Below, piece by piece: positions 33,730 to 41,986 of a DNA stretch of 47,529 nucleotides (within the stretch, counting starts at the first letter, position 1; every line of letters begins with the position of its first letter). Under the pieces are notes generated by a model, which was not told the DNA's origin, did no database searches, and saw nothing but the letters and a program-made list of their open reading frames with translations. The position numbers were made by a program, and so were the translations under genes. The stretch spans positions 1-47,529 of the forward strand of contig JAGVBT010000106.1 of NCBI GenBank assembly GCA_020059605.1, in the 5' to 3' direction. Origin of the DNA: Deltaproteobacteria bacterium. Its GTDB lineage: Bacteria; Desulfobacterota; BSN033; UBA1163.

Positions 33730-35472
33730 ATGAAAAAAAACTTTTTAAAGAAAACAGTGTTTCTCATCTCTACAATTTGCTGTTTGCTTATCCCTTTATC
33801 AATCTCGTCAGCCAGGGAGACGAAACAGAAGTGGGAGTTTTTAAACCCCGGGGGTGTCATTAAAATTGAACCCATGAAGATCAATCCCCATCCCGCCACA
33901 CTGGAGGGAAAGACCATCATGCTTCGCTGGAACGGCAAGCACAATGGAGACAAATTCCTCGAAAGAATTGCCGAATTGCTTGTGGATAGCGTGAAGAATA
34001 TAAAAGTGATCAAATCCTGGGAAGTTGCCCCGGAAACAGTGGACCCGATTGCCGGGAGCCAGGAACGGAGCCAGGAGTTCGCAAGAGCGATTGCGAAATT
34101 CAACCCTGACCTCGTCATCGGAGCCCAATCGGACTGAGGGGCCTGCACGTCATGGCTGGTCGTTGACCAGCTCAATCTTGAGGTATTGGGTATTCCTACG
34201 GTGACGATTTCAAGTTCAGAATTTAATTCCCTGGCAAAAGATACATCGGTGGGCAAAGGCGCCGCCGATCTCAGCTTTGTCGTCGTTCCCCATCCGATGG
34301 GGATGATTCCCTTAACGGAAATAAGAGAAAAAGCAGACAGGGCGTTTCCTTTCATCCTGAAAGCTGCCACGGAGTGGAAACCCGAAGCCACGCTGCCTCC
34401 CATGAAACCGATCTATCCGGCCCGGAAGTTAACATTTGAGGGGACGATCGCAGAGCTTAATCAATATTTCTTGGATAAAGGGTTTTCCATCGGACTTCCG
34501 CTTATTCCTCCAACTCCTGAGCGCGTAACGAAGATGTTAAAAGGGACAAACCGAAAGCCTGATGATCTCCTGGGAATGGTCCCGCCGAGAATGGGCGCCC
34601 TGACCATTGAAATGGTGGCTATTCATGCGGTCATGGCGGGATGCAGGCCCGAATACATGCCGGTCCTGATTGCTGCCCTGGAAGCCCTTTTCGACCCAAA
34701 AGCCAACTGGCGCGGTTTGACGACCACAACGGCTACGAGTGCGGTTCTGGTGATTGTGAACGGCCCCATCATCTACGACATTGGAATTGGATCCCGGCAG
34801 GGGGCTGCCGGATCGGGCCATCAGGCGAATGCCTCCATTGGATACGCCATCAACTTGATCGCCGATATCGTGGGAGGATCAAAACCGCCAACGCCCGATA
34901 AGTCATTACTCGGAGGGCCAGGGGATTTCGTGGCCTGGATTTTCGGTGAAAATCAATTGGCTCTCCCCAAGGGCTGGACCCCCTATCATGTGGACAGGGG
35001 ATTTGAAAAGACGGAAAGTCTCGTAACGGTGATGGGAGTCTATCCTCCGGTGGACAACATAGATCACTGGAGCATTTCACCTGAAGAACATCTGAGATGG
35101 TGGTCCTATCTTGTGTCGCCGTTGTTAAGCATCGGGGGGCCCTGCTGGATCAGCCAGATGGATCAACCCCATATCATCGCTCTTGGGCCCGAGCATGCCC
35201 AGCTCGTGGCAGGTGCCGGATGGACCAAGGAGCGATTCCGGAAGGCGTTCTGGGAACAGGCGAGGATCCCGTTCTCGGCCTGGCCCAAGGGTTGTCCGAA
35301 CGTCGATCTCCTGATCAAAAAGTTCGGACCGGTTACCTCCGACACCCCTATTCCCATAACCTTAAGGCCTGAAGAGTTGCATGTCGTGATTGCGGGAGGC
35401 GCCGGAAAACACTCCCACTTCTTTGCCCCCTTTCCCGGATGCTTCCCGGTAAGCAGGCCGATAAAAAAGTGA
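33730..35472 (+). CDS. Periplasmic UGSC-family selenoprotein (Sec136)
   Basis: A single 580-residue protein read through an in-frame TGA at 34135-34137. The signal peptide (MKKNFLKKTVFLISTICCLL, cleavage near SISSA) sends it to the periplasm. Residues 40-220 are the UGSC-type domain; UGAC (Sec136-Gly-Ala-Cys139) follows DLVIGAQSD and precedes TSWLVVDQL, the family pattern of Sec/Cys-G-x-C. Residues about 230-580 form a second conserved domain (GFSIGLPLIPPTPERV, then ATSAVLVIVNGP, then RQGAAGSGHQANASIGYA) of unknown function. Coding is continuous on both sides of the TGA and a SECIS-like hairpin follows it. ATG 33730 is 7 bases from GGAGGAG, unlike the ATGs at 33706 and 33724. The likely role is thiol/selenol redox chemistry with the TlpA-like partner. 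Confidence 0.85.
34135..34170 (+). promoter_or_regulatory. Sec UGA codon and SECIS-like stem-loop
   Basis: TGA at 34135-34137 is followed after 18 bases by CTGGTC-GTT-GACCAG (34156-34170), a 6-bp stem with a 3-base GU-containing loop. Bacterial SECIS elements lie inside the coding region at about this distance with a short G/U apical loop. Confidence 0.7.
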
Positions 35473-35480
35473 AAGGTATC

Positions 35481-36068
35481 ATGCGAAGGTTTATTCAAAC
35501 GTCCAAACCTTTCTTAGGATTTCTTCTATTTTCGCTGTGGGTCGTCCATTCGGCGTCAGCAGCCGGCACGCCTCTCCGAATAGGGGGAAGACTGCCCGCG
35601 ATCCGCCTTCCGTTCCCCAAAGAGGCTGGAGAAAAGAGTTATCTTGGAGTCTCCGGTCAGGGACCATTTAGAATTCACCAGATCCGAACCACCGTTATTC
35701 TGATTGAAATCTTCAGTCTCTACTGTCCGCAGTGCCAGGCTTCGGCGCCGGAAGTCAACGCCCTCTATCAAATCATTGAGCAGATCCCGGACATTAAGGA
35801 CAGGATTAAAATGATCGGCATCGGTGCGGGGAATTCAGTCCTCGAAGTCAATACGTTTAAAAACCAACATGGCGTCCCGTTTCCCCTCTTCCCGGATCCG
35901 GACTTTAAAATTCATAAGCACCTCGGAGAGGTAAGAACTCCTTATTTTATCGTCGTCAAAATCAAAAAAGATCGGACCTCCGAGATTGTTCATCTTCGGG
36001 AGGGCGCCTTGGGAGTGGCGGAAATATTTTTGCAGAAGATATTGAGGGATTCGGGACTGAAACGGTAA
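35481..36068 (+). CDS. Exported TlpA/thioredoxin-like protein (CPQC)
   Basis: A 195-residue periplasmic thiol-disulfide protein. The signal peptide (MRRFIQTSKPFLGFLLFSLW..., cleavage near HSASA) is followed by a thioredoxin fold with active site FSLYCPQCQASAPEV (Cys pair at about residues 84-87) and the cis-Pro loop VRTPYFIVV. ATG 35481 has AAAGG upstream and starts 8 bases after the selenoprotein stop, so the two genes form an operon. It is a natural reductant or oxidant for the Sec-Cys pair. It converges on the regulator gene at 36086, 17 bases away. Confidence 0.85.
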   Translation: MRRFIQTSKPFLGFLLFSLWVVHSASAAGTPLRIGGRLPAIRLPFPKEAGEKSYLGVSGQGPFRIHQIRTTVILIEIFSLYCPQCQASAPEVNALYQIIEQIPDIKDRIKMIGIGAGNSVLEVNTFKNQHGVPFPLFPDPDFKIHKHLGEVRTPYFIVVKIKKDRTSEIVHLREGALGVAEIFLQKILRDSGLKR

Positions 36069-36085
36069 AGCTTATCATGTCTTCT

Positions 36086-37486
36086 TCATATCTCGATCTC
36101 GAGTTCCTTGATCTTTTCCCAAAGGGTCTTTCTTGAAATTCCCAGCATCTCAGCGGCCTGGCCCTTCTTCCCTTTTGTCTTCTCCAGAACATTCTGGATA
36201 TACTCTTTCTCAAAGAGGTTGACCGCGGTGGCAAGAGGTTTGGACCCTTGAATCTTTTCACAGAGGTCTCGGATCGGCGTTGCTTGTCCGCATACCTCCT
36301 CCGGGAGATCTTGGGCTTCAATCAGCTTTCCCTTGATCAGGGCAATGGCCCGTTCCAGCATATTTTCAAGTTCTCTGATATTTCCGGGAAAGGAATACCT
36401 CAGCAAAAGAGTCTTCGCTTCCGCGGAGAGGCCGGCGATGTCCTTTCCCATTTTTTGGGAAAACTTGCCGATGAAATGTTCGGCCAGGAGCAGGACATCT
36501 TCACGCCTCTCTCTTAAAGGAGGGAGAAGAACGGGGACGACATTCAAACGATAGTAGAGGTCCTCACGAAAGGAGCCTTTCCGGATCTCCTCTTTCAGAT
36601 CCTTTTGGGTGGCGCAGATCAAACGGACATCAACCGAGATCGTTTCATTTCCGCCCACTCTCTCAAACTGTCTTTCCTGAAGGACGCGAAGCAGTTTCAC
36701 CTGGACGGCGGAAGAAACCTCACCCACTTCATCGAGAAAGAGGGTCCCGCCATGGGCCATCTCAAATCGTCCTTTTCTTTGCCGGAAGGCGCCGGTAAAG
36801 GCTCCCCTTTCATGCCCGAAGAGTTCGGTTTCGAGAAGGGTTTCCGGAAGGGCTGAACAATTGACCTTGATGAAAGAACCGTTCTTTCTCGGGCTTTGGA
36901 GATGGATGGCATTGGCAACCATCTCTTTTCCAGTGCCGCTCTCACCATAGATGAGAACAGTGGTGTCCGTCTGCGAAACAGTTTCAATCAACTGGTAAAT
37001 CTTTTCCATCTGGGAGCTTTTCCCAACCAATCCTTCCAGACCGAACCGTTCTTCTATCTTCTTCCGTAGCCGGACATTCTCCTCCTCCAACTGTTTCATT
37101 CGCAGGAGCCGTTTAATGATGAGGAAGAGTTCATCCATGGAGAAGGGCTTGGTCAGATAGTCGCTTGCTCCTTCTTTCATCGCCGTCACAGCAGAATCGA
37201 TAGAACCATAGGCGGTGATCAGGATGACTTGAGTGGAGAGGTCCAGGGCTTTCACTTCTTTGAGGATCTGGATCCCATCCCTGTCGGGAAGCTTCAGATC
37301 GGTAAGGAGGATATCCCATAGATGTTCGTGGAGAAGGTCGATTCCTCTCTGTCCGGTTTCTGCGCTTTCAACGGTATAGCCCTCCGATGCCAGTGCATCA
37401 TGAATCGTGATTCTCATCAAGGGTTCGTCATCGATCACGAGTATCTTTATCGGTTCTCCCACCCGTGGCTCCTTCTCATCTCTCAT
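36086..37486 (-). CDS. NtrC-family sigma-54-dependent response regulator
   Basis: A 466-residue regulator. The receiver has Asp63 (LLTDLKLPDRDG). The AAA+ domain has Walker A GESGTGKE (181-188), GAFTGA (228-233, the sigma-54 contact loop), Walker B GGTLFLDEVGE and the R-finger region. The C-terminal Fis-type HTH is AAEMLGISRKTLWEKIKELE. Its features are intact, so it should activate sigma-54 promoters when phosphorylated. AGGAG lies 6 bases before ATG 37486. It is last in the operon with the kinase and PhnD-like genes. Candidate targets are the three sigma-54 sites at 33490, 39931 and 40192. Confidence 0.92.
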   Translation of the reverse strand: MRDEKEPRVGEPIKILVIDDEPLMRITIHDALASEGYTVESAETGQRGIDLLHEHLWDILLTDLKLPDRDGIQILKEVKALDLSTQVILITAYGSIDSAVTAMKEGASDYLTKPFSMDELFLIIKRLLRMKQLEEENVRLRKKIEERFGLEGLVGKSSQMEKIYQLIETVSQTDTTVLIYGESGTGKEMVANAIHLQSPRKNGSFIKVNCSALPETLLETELFGHERGAFTGAFRQRKGRFEMAHGGTLFLDEVGEVSSAVQVKLLRVLQERQFERVGGNETISVDVRLICATQKDLKEEIRKGSFREDLYYRLNVVPVLLPPLRERREDVLLLAEHFIGKFSQKMGKDIAGLSAEAKTLLLRYSFPGNIRELENMLERAIALIKGKLIEAQDLPEEVCGQATPIRDLCEKIQGSKPLATAVNLFEKEYIQNVLEKTKGKKGQAAEMLGISRKTLWEKIKELEIEI

Positions 37487-37529
37487 ACCGACTCCTATGC
37501 TTTCCGCAATATTTTTTCCCTTTCAGGCT

Positions 37530-38975
37530 CTACGAAACGGGGAGTTGAATTTCAACGGTTGTTCCCTTCCCTTCCTGGCTGAACAGTTGAATCATACCTC
37601 CGTGCCGTTCAACAATTCCCTGGCTGAGCCAGAGTCCGAGCCCTGTCCCCTGCCCTTCCCCCTTGGTGGTGAAAAAGGGATCGAACACTTTGGGTAGGAT
37701 CTCTTCTGGGATGCCCTGTCCCGTGTCCGAAATGGTTAAGATCAGCCGTTCATCCGCTGTTTTCAAACTCACTTTGATGGCCCCTCCATTCGGCATTGCC
37801 TGGATCGAATTTAAGAGGGTGTTAACCAGGACCTGCCCCATCTGGTCACTATCCACCCTGATTTCAGGAAGAGTTGCCAGTATCTCCTGCTCCACGTTGA
37901 TCTGATTTTTGTGAATCTGAAACTCTAAAAGGCTGAGTGTTCTTTCGATTAAAGAGCTGAAATTGGTCGGAGTCTTTTCCAGGTTCGGATTCCGGGCGTA
38001 TTCCAGGAGATTGACAACGGTCTTTTGAATTCTTTTAATCCCATTCTCCATGAGATCGAGATACTGTATCTGCTTCTCTATGGGTTGGCCCCCTTTTTTA
38101 AAATGGTAAATACAATTCAGGATCCCTCCTAAAGGATTATTAATCTCATGGGCGACCCCGGCCGTCAACTTCCCGATGGCGACCATCTTCTCGGTAAGAA
38201 GGAGATTTTTTTGTGTTCGTTCCCTCTCCTTTTCGCCCTCCCTGATCCTCTTCACCATTTCATAGAAACTTCTCTGCAGGGCGCCGATCTCATCCCTGCG
38301 ATCAACCCGGATAGATGGGAGATCCTCGTTTGTGGTCACCCTGTCCATCTCCCTGGACAGCAATTTCAACGGATTCGTGATAAACCCGAAGAGAATGGCA
38401 ATCGTAGCAATCGAAATCAGGATAAAAAGCGAGGTGTAGAGAATATATTTGAAGAGGAGCGAGGCTGTTTCCCTTCTTAGGCTTTCGAGAGAGAAACCGA
38501 TCCTGAGGGTTCCCCAACGTTTGGTTGAAATGGCCAATGGAGTGGAGATGTCAAGAAGATGAGGGGATGGATCCTGGATAAGTGTGCTCCAGGAAGCAAG
38601 CGCTTTTAAGGAAACCTCATCCTGATAGACCTGACCGACCTCCCTGAGGCTATTATGAGCCACCACCTCCCCTTTCGGGTCGAGGATCATCGCATAGACG
38701 ATATCAAGGTCTCTTCTCTCAATAAGGTCTGAAATATAATTGTCGAGCAACCCTCCCTCTTCCACCAGACCGATTTCTTCATAGAGCATTGTATTCGTGC
38801 AGGAGATGGCCAGGGATTCGGCCAGGGCTTTGCCTTCCCGAACGATAGCATTTTTTAAAAGAACCTGTTGCATCGAGATCGCCCGATAGGAAAGGATAGA
38901 GATCACGACAATGAGAAGGATCGAAAGGTAGAGTGTGAATCTCCCCTGCAGGGTTTGAAAGGGATGAAATTGCAT
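37530..38975 (-). CDS. Membrane histidine kinase (AioS-like position)
   Basis: A 481-residue kinase. TM1 (about 13-35, LYLSILLIVVISILSY) and TM2 (about 177-200) enclose a periplasmic sensor of about 140 residues with a Cache-like DIVYAMILDPKGEVVAHNSL segment. HAMP, HisKA with VAHEINNPLGGILN, and HATPase_c motifs (NTLLNSIQAMPNGG, SDTGQGIP, GTGLGLWLS) follow. The ATG at 38975 overlaps the stop of the PhnD-like gene (TGATG). It likely phosphorylates the adjacent NtrC-type regulator in response to the PhnD-like protein, as in AioXSR-type systems. Confidence 0.9.
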   Translation of the reverse strand: MQFHPFQTLQGRFTLYLSILLIVVISILSYRAISMQQVLLKNAIVREGKALAESLAISCTNTMLYEEIGLVEEGGLLDNYISDLIERRDLDIVYAMILDPKGEVVAHNSLREVGQVYQDEVSLKALASWSTLIQDPSPHLLDISTPLAISTKRWGTLRIGFSLESLRRETASLLFKYILYTSLFILISIATIAILFGFITNPLKLLSREMDRVTTNEDLPSIRVDRRDEIGALQRSFYEMVKRIREGEKERERTQKNLLLTEKMVAIGKLTAGVAHEINNPLGGILNCIYHFKKGGQPIEKQIQYLDLMENGIKRIQKTVVNLLEYARNPNLEKTPTNFSSLIERTLSLLEFQIHKNQINVEQEILATLPEIRVDSDQMGQVLVNTLLNSIQAMPNGGAIKVSLKTADERLILTISDTGQGIPEEILPKVFDPFFTTKGEGQGTGLGLWLSQGIVERHGGMIQLFSQEGKGTTVEIQLPVS

Positions 38976-39865
38976 CAATCCTGGATCCTCCCCGTTACAT
39001 TCCGGTCAGGAGAGATCTCCTTAAGGATCTTACGGATGGAGTCGTAATCCGCATCGGAGGCCTCCGTAAACCCGTATTTAAACTCCTCATCCCAATGGGC
39101 CATTTTCTTTTGATGGGCCGGGAGTTGGGGATTGAGTTTAAGGAGGGCCGATTTCACAGACTCGACCAGCTCCCCGGGAGCATCGTTCCGGACCACGATG
39201 GGCACCGTTGAAATGGGATCGGTTGCAAAAATGAATCGAAGCCCCTCTTTCTGATACTTATAAGCGATAATGTCTTTGACTGCGCCGGCATCAAATTGTC
39301 CCTGAAGCACGGCCACGGCGACAGAATCGTGGTGCCTTAAAAACGAATAATGTTTCAAATCACTGAGCCGGACACGGGCCTTCAGGAGATAATATTCCGG
39401 CAGTATATGGCCAGCCGTTGACCACGCCTGCCCGAATGCAAACCTTTTCCCTTTGAGGTCCTGAAGATGCCGAATTGAACTATCCTCTCTTACCGCGATG
39501 ATCCCCCGATAGTAGGGATTTCCATCTCTGCTCAGGGCACGGAGGATGGGTCTCACAGCATACTTCTCTCTTGCCTTGATGTAGGAGGCCGGACCACAGG
39601 AGACAATAACGACTTCGCCTCGTCCCAATCGATCGATCATTTCTTCATAAACACGGGACAAATTAATCTCAAATTGGTAAGGAGTATGTTCGCTCAAATA
39701 ATCAACGAAGGGCTGATAGAGCTGATACATGATCCGGGGGTTATACTTGGGGGAGAATCCGAACGGAATAACCGGCTTGGAATAAACCGGAAAGGAAATA
39801 AAAATTGAAAAATAGATGGAAAAAGACAATATTTTTATTATATATTTTATTCCGAAGCGCTTCAT
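38975..39865 (-). CDS. PhnD-like periplasmic binding protein (AioX-like sensor component)
   Basis: A 296-residue exported protein of the phosphate/phosphonate-binding (PhnD) family. A signal segment (YIIKILSFSIYFSIFISFPV, cleavage near VYS) precedes VIPFGFSPKYNPRIMYQLYQ. The family motif usually read as xxGPxxY appears as VSCGPASYIKAREKY, with a Cys next to the GP turn; LKGKRFAFGQAWSTAGHILP is the second-lobe motif. No ABC permease or ATPase is near, and a kinase gene overlaps it, so it is likely a sensory subunit like AioX. ATG 39865 has AAGGA upstream; an ATG at 39904 is the alternative. Confidence 0.82.
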   Translation of the reverse strand: MKRFGIKYIIKILSFSIYFSIFISFPVYSKPVIPFGFSPKYNPRIMYQLYQPFVDYLSEHTPYQFEINLSRVYEEMIDRLGRGEVVIVSCGPASYIKAREKYAVRPILRALSRDGNPYYRGIIAVREDSSIRHLQDLKGKRFAFGQAWSTAGHILPEYYLLKARVRLSDLKHYSFLRHHDSVAVAVLQGQFDAGAVKDIIAYKYQKEGLRFIFATDPISTVPIVVRNDAPGELVESVKSALLKLNPQLPAHQKKMAHWDEEFKYGFTEASDADYDSIRKILKEISPDRNVTGRIQD

Positions 39866-39930
39866 TCCAGATTTCCTTACCTTAAATGTGCTTTGAAAAT
39901 CCATCCTGGTATCTTCTAATATTAACCCAA

Positions 39931-39958
39931 TGGGGCGAAATTTGCATTAATGAAGCCT
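39931..39958. promoter_or_regulatory. Second, weaker palindromic sigma-54 site
   Basis: Rightward TGGGGCGAAATTTGCA (39931-39946) has GG-N10-GC. On the minus strand AGGCTTCATTAATGCA (39943-39958) has the same spacing and shares the GC at 39944-39945. The leftward site would drive the PhnD-kinase-regulator operon and is weak at both elements. This repeats the geometry of the 33490 site. Confidence 0.45.
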
Positions 39959-39982
39959 CCGTTATGATTATGAATGGATCTC

Positions 39983-40019
39983 CGACAGTTTTGTCGAGAA
40001 TTAGGGCAAGGATTGTCGA
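39983..40019. promoter_or_regulatory. CGACA/TGTCG dyad and TTGTCGA direct repeats
   Basis: CGACA-GTTT-TGTCG (39983-39996) is a 5-4-5 dyad. TTGTCGA recurs at 39991-39997 and 40013-40019, 22 bases apart (two helical turns). They lie upstream of the leftward promoter and could be regulator sites. Confidence 0.35.
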
Positions 40020-40191
40020 AATAATTTAACATTTTGAAATTAAAGTGAAAATTGGCTATTTGAAATAAACTGCTATTGCCGCCATTGTTGAAAGAACCTG
40101 CTTCATAAAGATTGATTAAACTTCCCCATCACGTTAATAACTGATTGTAAATGCTTAGGTTCTCACTCTTCCTGAAAATTTATTAATGTTA

Positions 40192-40207
40192 TGGCATTAA
40201 AGTTGCT
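40192..40207 (+). promoter_or_regulatory. Sigma-54 promoter, near consensus
   Basis: TGGCATTAAAGTTGCT matches TGGCAC-N5-TTGC(A/T) at all positions but one, with GG-N10-GC spacing. The expected start point (about 40218) is 25 bases before ATG 40243. Confidence 0.75.
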
Positions 40208-40242
40208 TTGTCTAAGGGCAAGTTCATTAAAAGAAGGTTCAA

Positions 40243-40551
40243 ATGTCAGGTAGACACGAATTACGATTCATCATTACCGCAATCCTTCTCATCCCCATTC
40301 TACTTGGGATGACCCCATTGAACTTCGTTCAAAAAATTGGTGCCGGATGTCCCTTTTCTCAAGGCAAGCAAGTTCTGAAGTGCAATCCATGCCCTTTCGA
40401 TTCTATCATTTCTCAGGATGAACCCACTATCGACAACCTAAATTTGGCCCCACTGACTCAGGAATCAACCCCTACCTTCGATATCCAGGTTTTGGATTCT
40501 GACTCCATTCATTCCAACACAATCTTCAATTCTGTGCCTCTTCGCTGTTAA
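40243..40551 (+). CDS. Small exported Cys-rich protein
   Basis: A 102-residue protein. A hydrophobic segment (about 8-29, FIITAILLIPILLGMTPLNF) acts as a signal or anchor. It is followed by a compact Cys set, AGCPFSQGKQVLKCNPCPFD, that could bind a metal ion or form disulfides, and a last-residue Cys (PLRC). The rest (about 55-98) is acidic and probably disordered. I do not recognise the family. It is the first gene after the near-consensus sigma-54 promoter, so it is probably induced by the adjacent two-component system together with the ZraP-like genes. Confidence 0.7.
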   Translation: MSGRHELRFIITAILLIPILLGMTPLNFVQKIGAGCPFSQGKQVLKCNPCPFDSIISQDEPTIDNLNLAPLTQESTPTFDIQVLDSDSIHSNTIFNSVPLRC

Positions 40552-40688
40552 TTCCCATCGAAAGTAACTCGTCTATTTAATGCATCTAAAATTACCACGT
40601 AAGAAATTCTATCAACCATTTTCTCCTCAGAGGTCAAGAAAGTCACACTGAGGAAGCTCAAACCCAGAAGAAAGGAGGTGAACCTAAT

Positions 40689-41141
40689 ATGAAAAAGAAG
40701 AACATCATTGGCGTGAGTCTCGTTTTGGCAGCGGCCTTAATGGCTACAGTGGCATTGGCTGGAGGGATGGGCCGTGGTGGTTACGGCTGGGGGGCCGGAT
40801 ATGGCACCCCTGCCATTCCCAATCTGACGGCGGAGCAATCTTCTAAGATTCAGGCTCTTCAGAAGTCCCATCTGGATGAGACCGCACCGCTCCGGGAAGA
40901 GTTCCTTAAAAAGGGAGCAGAGCTTCGAAGCCTCTGGTCGACTCCAAATCCCGACCAGGCGGCAATCACCGCCAAACAGAGTGAGATCTCGGACCTCAGA
41001 ACCAAACTCCAGGAAAAGGGCACTAATGTCAGGCTTGAAATTCGGAATCTGCTTACCCCAGAACAACAAACCCAGTTAGGCGCTTATGGTTCAGGTTTTG
41101 GCCCCAGAATGGGCAAGATGGGCCATAGGGGTCGCTGGTAA
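40689..41141 (+). CDS. ZraP/Spy-like periplasmic stress protein
   Basis: A 150-residue exported protein. After the signal peptide (cleavage near VALA) comes a Gly-rich stretch (GGMGRGGYGWGAGYG). Two LTxEQ-type motifs (PNLTAEQSSKIQALQ and NLLTPEQQTQLGAYG) flank a long amphipathic helix, the CpxP/Spy/ZraP layout. The C-terminus (GPRMGKMGHRGRW) has a His that could bind metal. Relatives act as periplasmic chaperones or Zn-responsive proteins; E. coli zraP is controlled by a sigma-54 two-component system. AAGGAGGTG is a near-ideal ribosome site. Confidence 0.82.
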   Translation: MKKKNIIGVSLVLAAALMATVALAGGMGRGGYGWGAGYGTPAIPNLTAEQSSKIQALQKSHLDETAPLREEFLKKGAELRSLWSTPNPDQAAITAKQSEISDLRTKLQEKGTNVRLEIRNLLTPEQQTQLGAYGSGFGPRMGKMGHRGRW

Positions 41142-41144
41142 TTT

Positions 41145-41190
41145 AAAGGTGAGGGTGGACATTTCCACCCTCCACCTTTATTCGTTTTAT
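41145..41190 (+). terminator. Rho-independent terminator
   Basis: AAAGGTGAGGGTGG (41145-41158) pairs with CCACCCTCCACCTTT (41165-41179), with one bulged base, followed by a T-rich run. It lies just after the first ZraP-like gene and may attenuate transcription into the second. Confidence 0.65.
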
Positions 41191-41204
41191 TAAAGAGTGG
41201 AATC

Positions 41205-41732
41205 ATGAATTTAAAGAAATTCAATAACTTAAAAGTTAAGCTCCTTTTAAAATTGATTGTTCTGATATTTCCGTTTTTATTAATCTTCTACATCGGATAC
41301 TTATGGGCAAAGGAGCCTCTTTACACTCAATATAGACCAAGCTTCAGGTCGGAGATGCGAAAGGATTGCTCGAAATCTTTAGCCGCTCTTCTAACAGAAG
41401 AACAATCGAAGACAGTAAAAGATCTCCAGAAAACTTTTTATATAGAAGCCGCCCCCATCCGAAGGGACCTTATAAGCTCAAACATTGATTTTCGGCAATA
41501 TGTTTTAAATACAAAAATAGACCCGAACGTTCTTCTTGATCGGCAGAAGAAGATTTTAGAACTTCAATCAAAGCTTGAGCATCTCTCTCTTTTTTACCAA
41601 TTGAAGGCCCGATCCATTTTTACAAATGAGCAACTGGACCAACTCCCGTGGGATTGCATGCTTGGTATGGGAACAGAATTCGGGATCAATGTCGGTATTG
41701 GCAGGGGTTCCCGAAGAGGGTATCGCCGGTAA
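41205..41732 (+). CDS. Second ZraP/Spy-like protein, membrane-anchored
   Basis: A 175-residue protein. An N-terminal hydrophobic segment (about 13-34, LLLKLIVLIFPFLLIFYIGY) probably stays as an anchor. ALLTEEQSKTVKDLQKTFYI and the later IFTNEQLDQLP mirror the two LTxEQ motifs of the preceding protein, around a helix that also has an (E/D)xAPIRR(D/E) segment. The Gly/Arg-rich C-terminus (NVGIGRGSRRGYRR) resembles that of its neighbour, so the pair are diverged paralogues. Two Cys (DCSKS, PWDCML) are unusual for the family. Confidence 0.72.
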   Translation: MNLKKFNNLKVKLLLKLIVLIFPFLLIFYIGYLWAKEPLYTQYRPSFRSEMRKDCSKSLAALLTEEQSKTVKDLQKTFYIEAAPIRRDLISSNIDFRQYVLNTKIDPNVLLDRQKKILELQSKLEHLSLFYQLKARSIFTNEQLDQLPWDCMLGMGTEFGINVGIGRGSRRGYRR

Positions 41733-41832
41733 TACTGTTAATTATGCACCCCCCATGAAAGAAGCTTAATATAATGGAAATTACTTTTCTTTTGGGCGGG
41801 TGACTATTTCTATTGGGGTTTTTTTCGAAAAT

Positions 41833-41973
41833 ATGATAAAAAGACATTAGAGGTTTATTCAGGCTTCGGAGGAGTTTTTGAAGCTGGAAACATTATTGGA
41901 TCCCGATGATGAGAGATCCATCATGGTAAGACAGGAAATCGAGTCGATGAAGGCAACCCTCTCAAAAAAGTAA
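41833..41973 (+). pseudogene. Degenerate small ORF with in-frame TAG
   Basis: ATG 41833 is followed by MIKRH, TAG, then an open helical stretch in the same frame (RFIQASEEFLKLETLLDPDD, ending MKATLSKK and TAA). A TTG at about 41880 after GGAGGAG could start a ~31-residue peptide. It could be a remnant C-terminus or a tiny real gene ahead of the ABC operon. Not recognised. Confidence 0.3.
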
Positions 41974-41986
41974 GAAAGGAGAAACT

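Noticed and set aside
34135..34137. TGA read as a nonsense mutation splitting a pseudogene
   Set aside because: Coding continues in the same frame with UGSC-type sequence on both sides, a hairpin lies at SECIS distance, and the rest of the gene is undamaged. Selenocysteine is the simpler reading.
33651..34403. Minus-strand ORF of 250 residues
   Set aside because: It lies antisense to the selenoprotein gene, crosses the sense TGA region, and has no ribosome site or recognisable domain.
41848..41850. In-frame TAG as pyrrolysine
   Set aside because: The frame is under 50 codons and unrecognised, and no pyrrolysine gene is present. A decayed or chance ORF is more likely.
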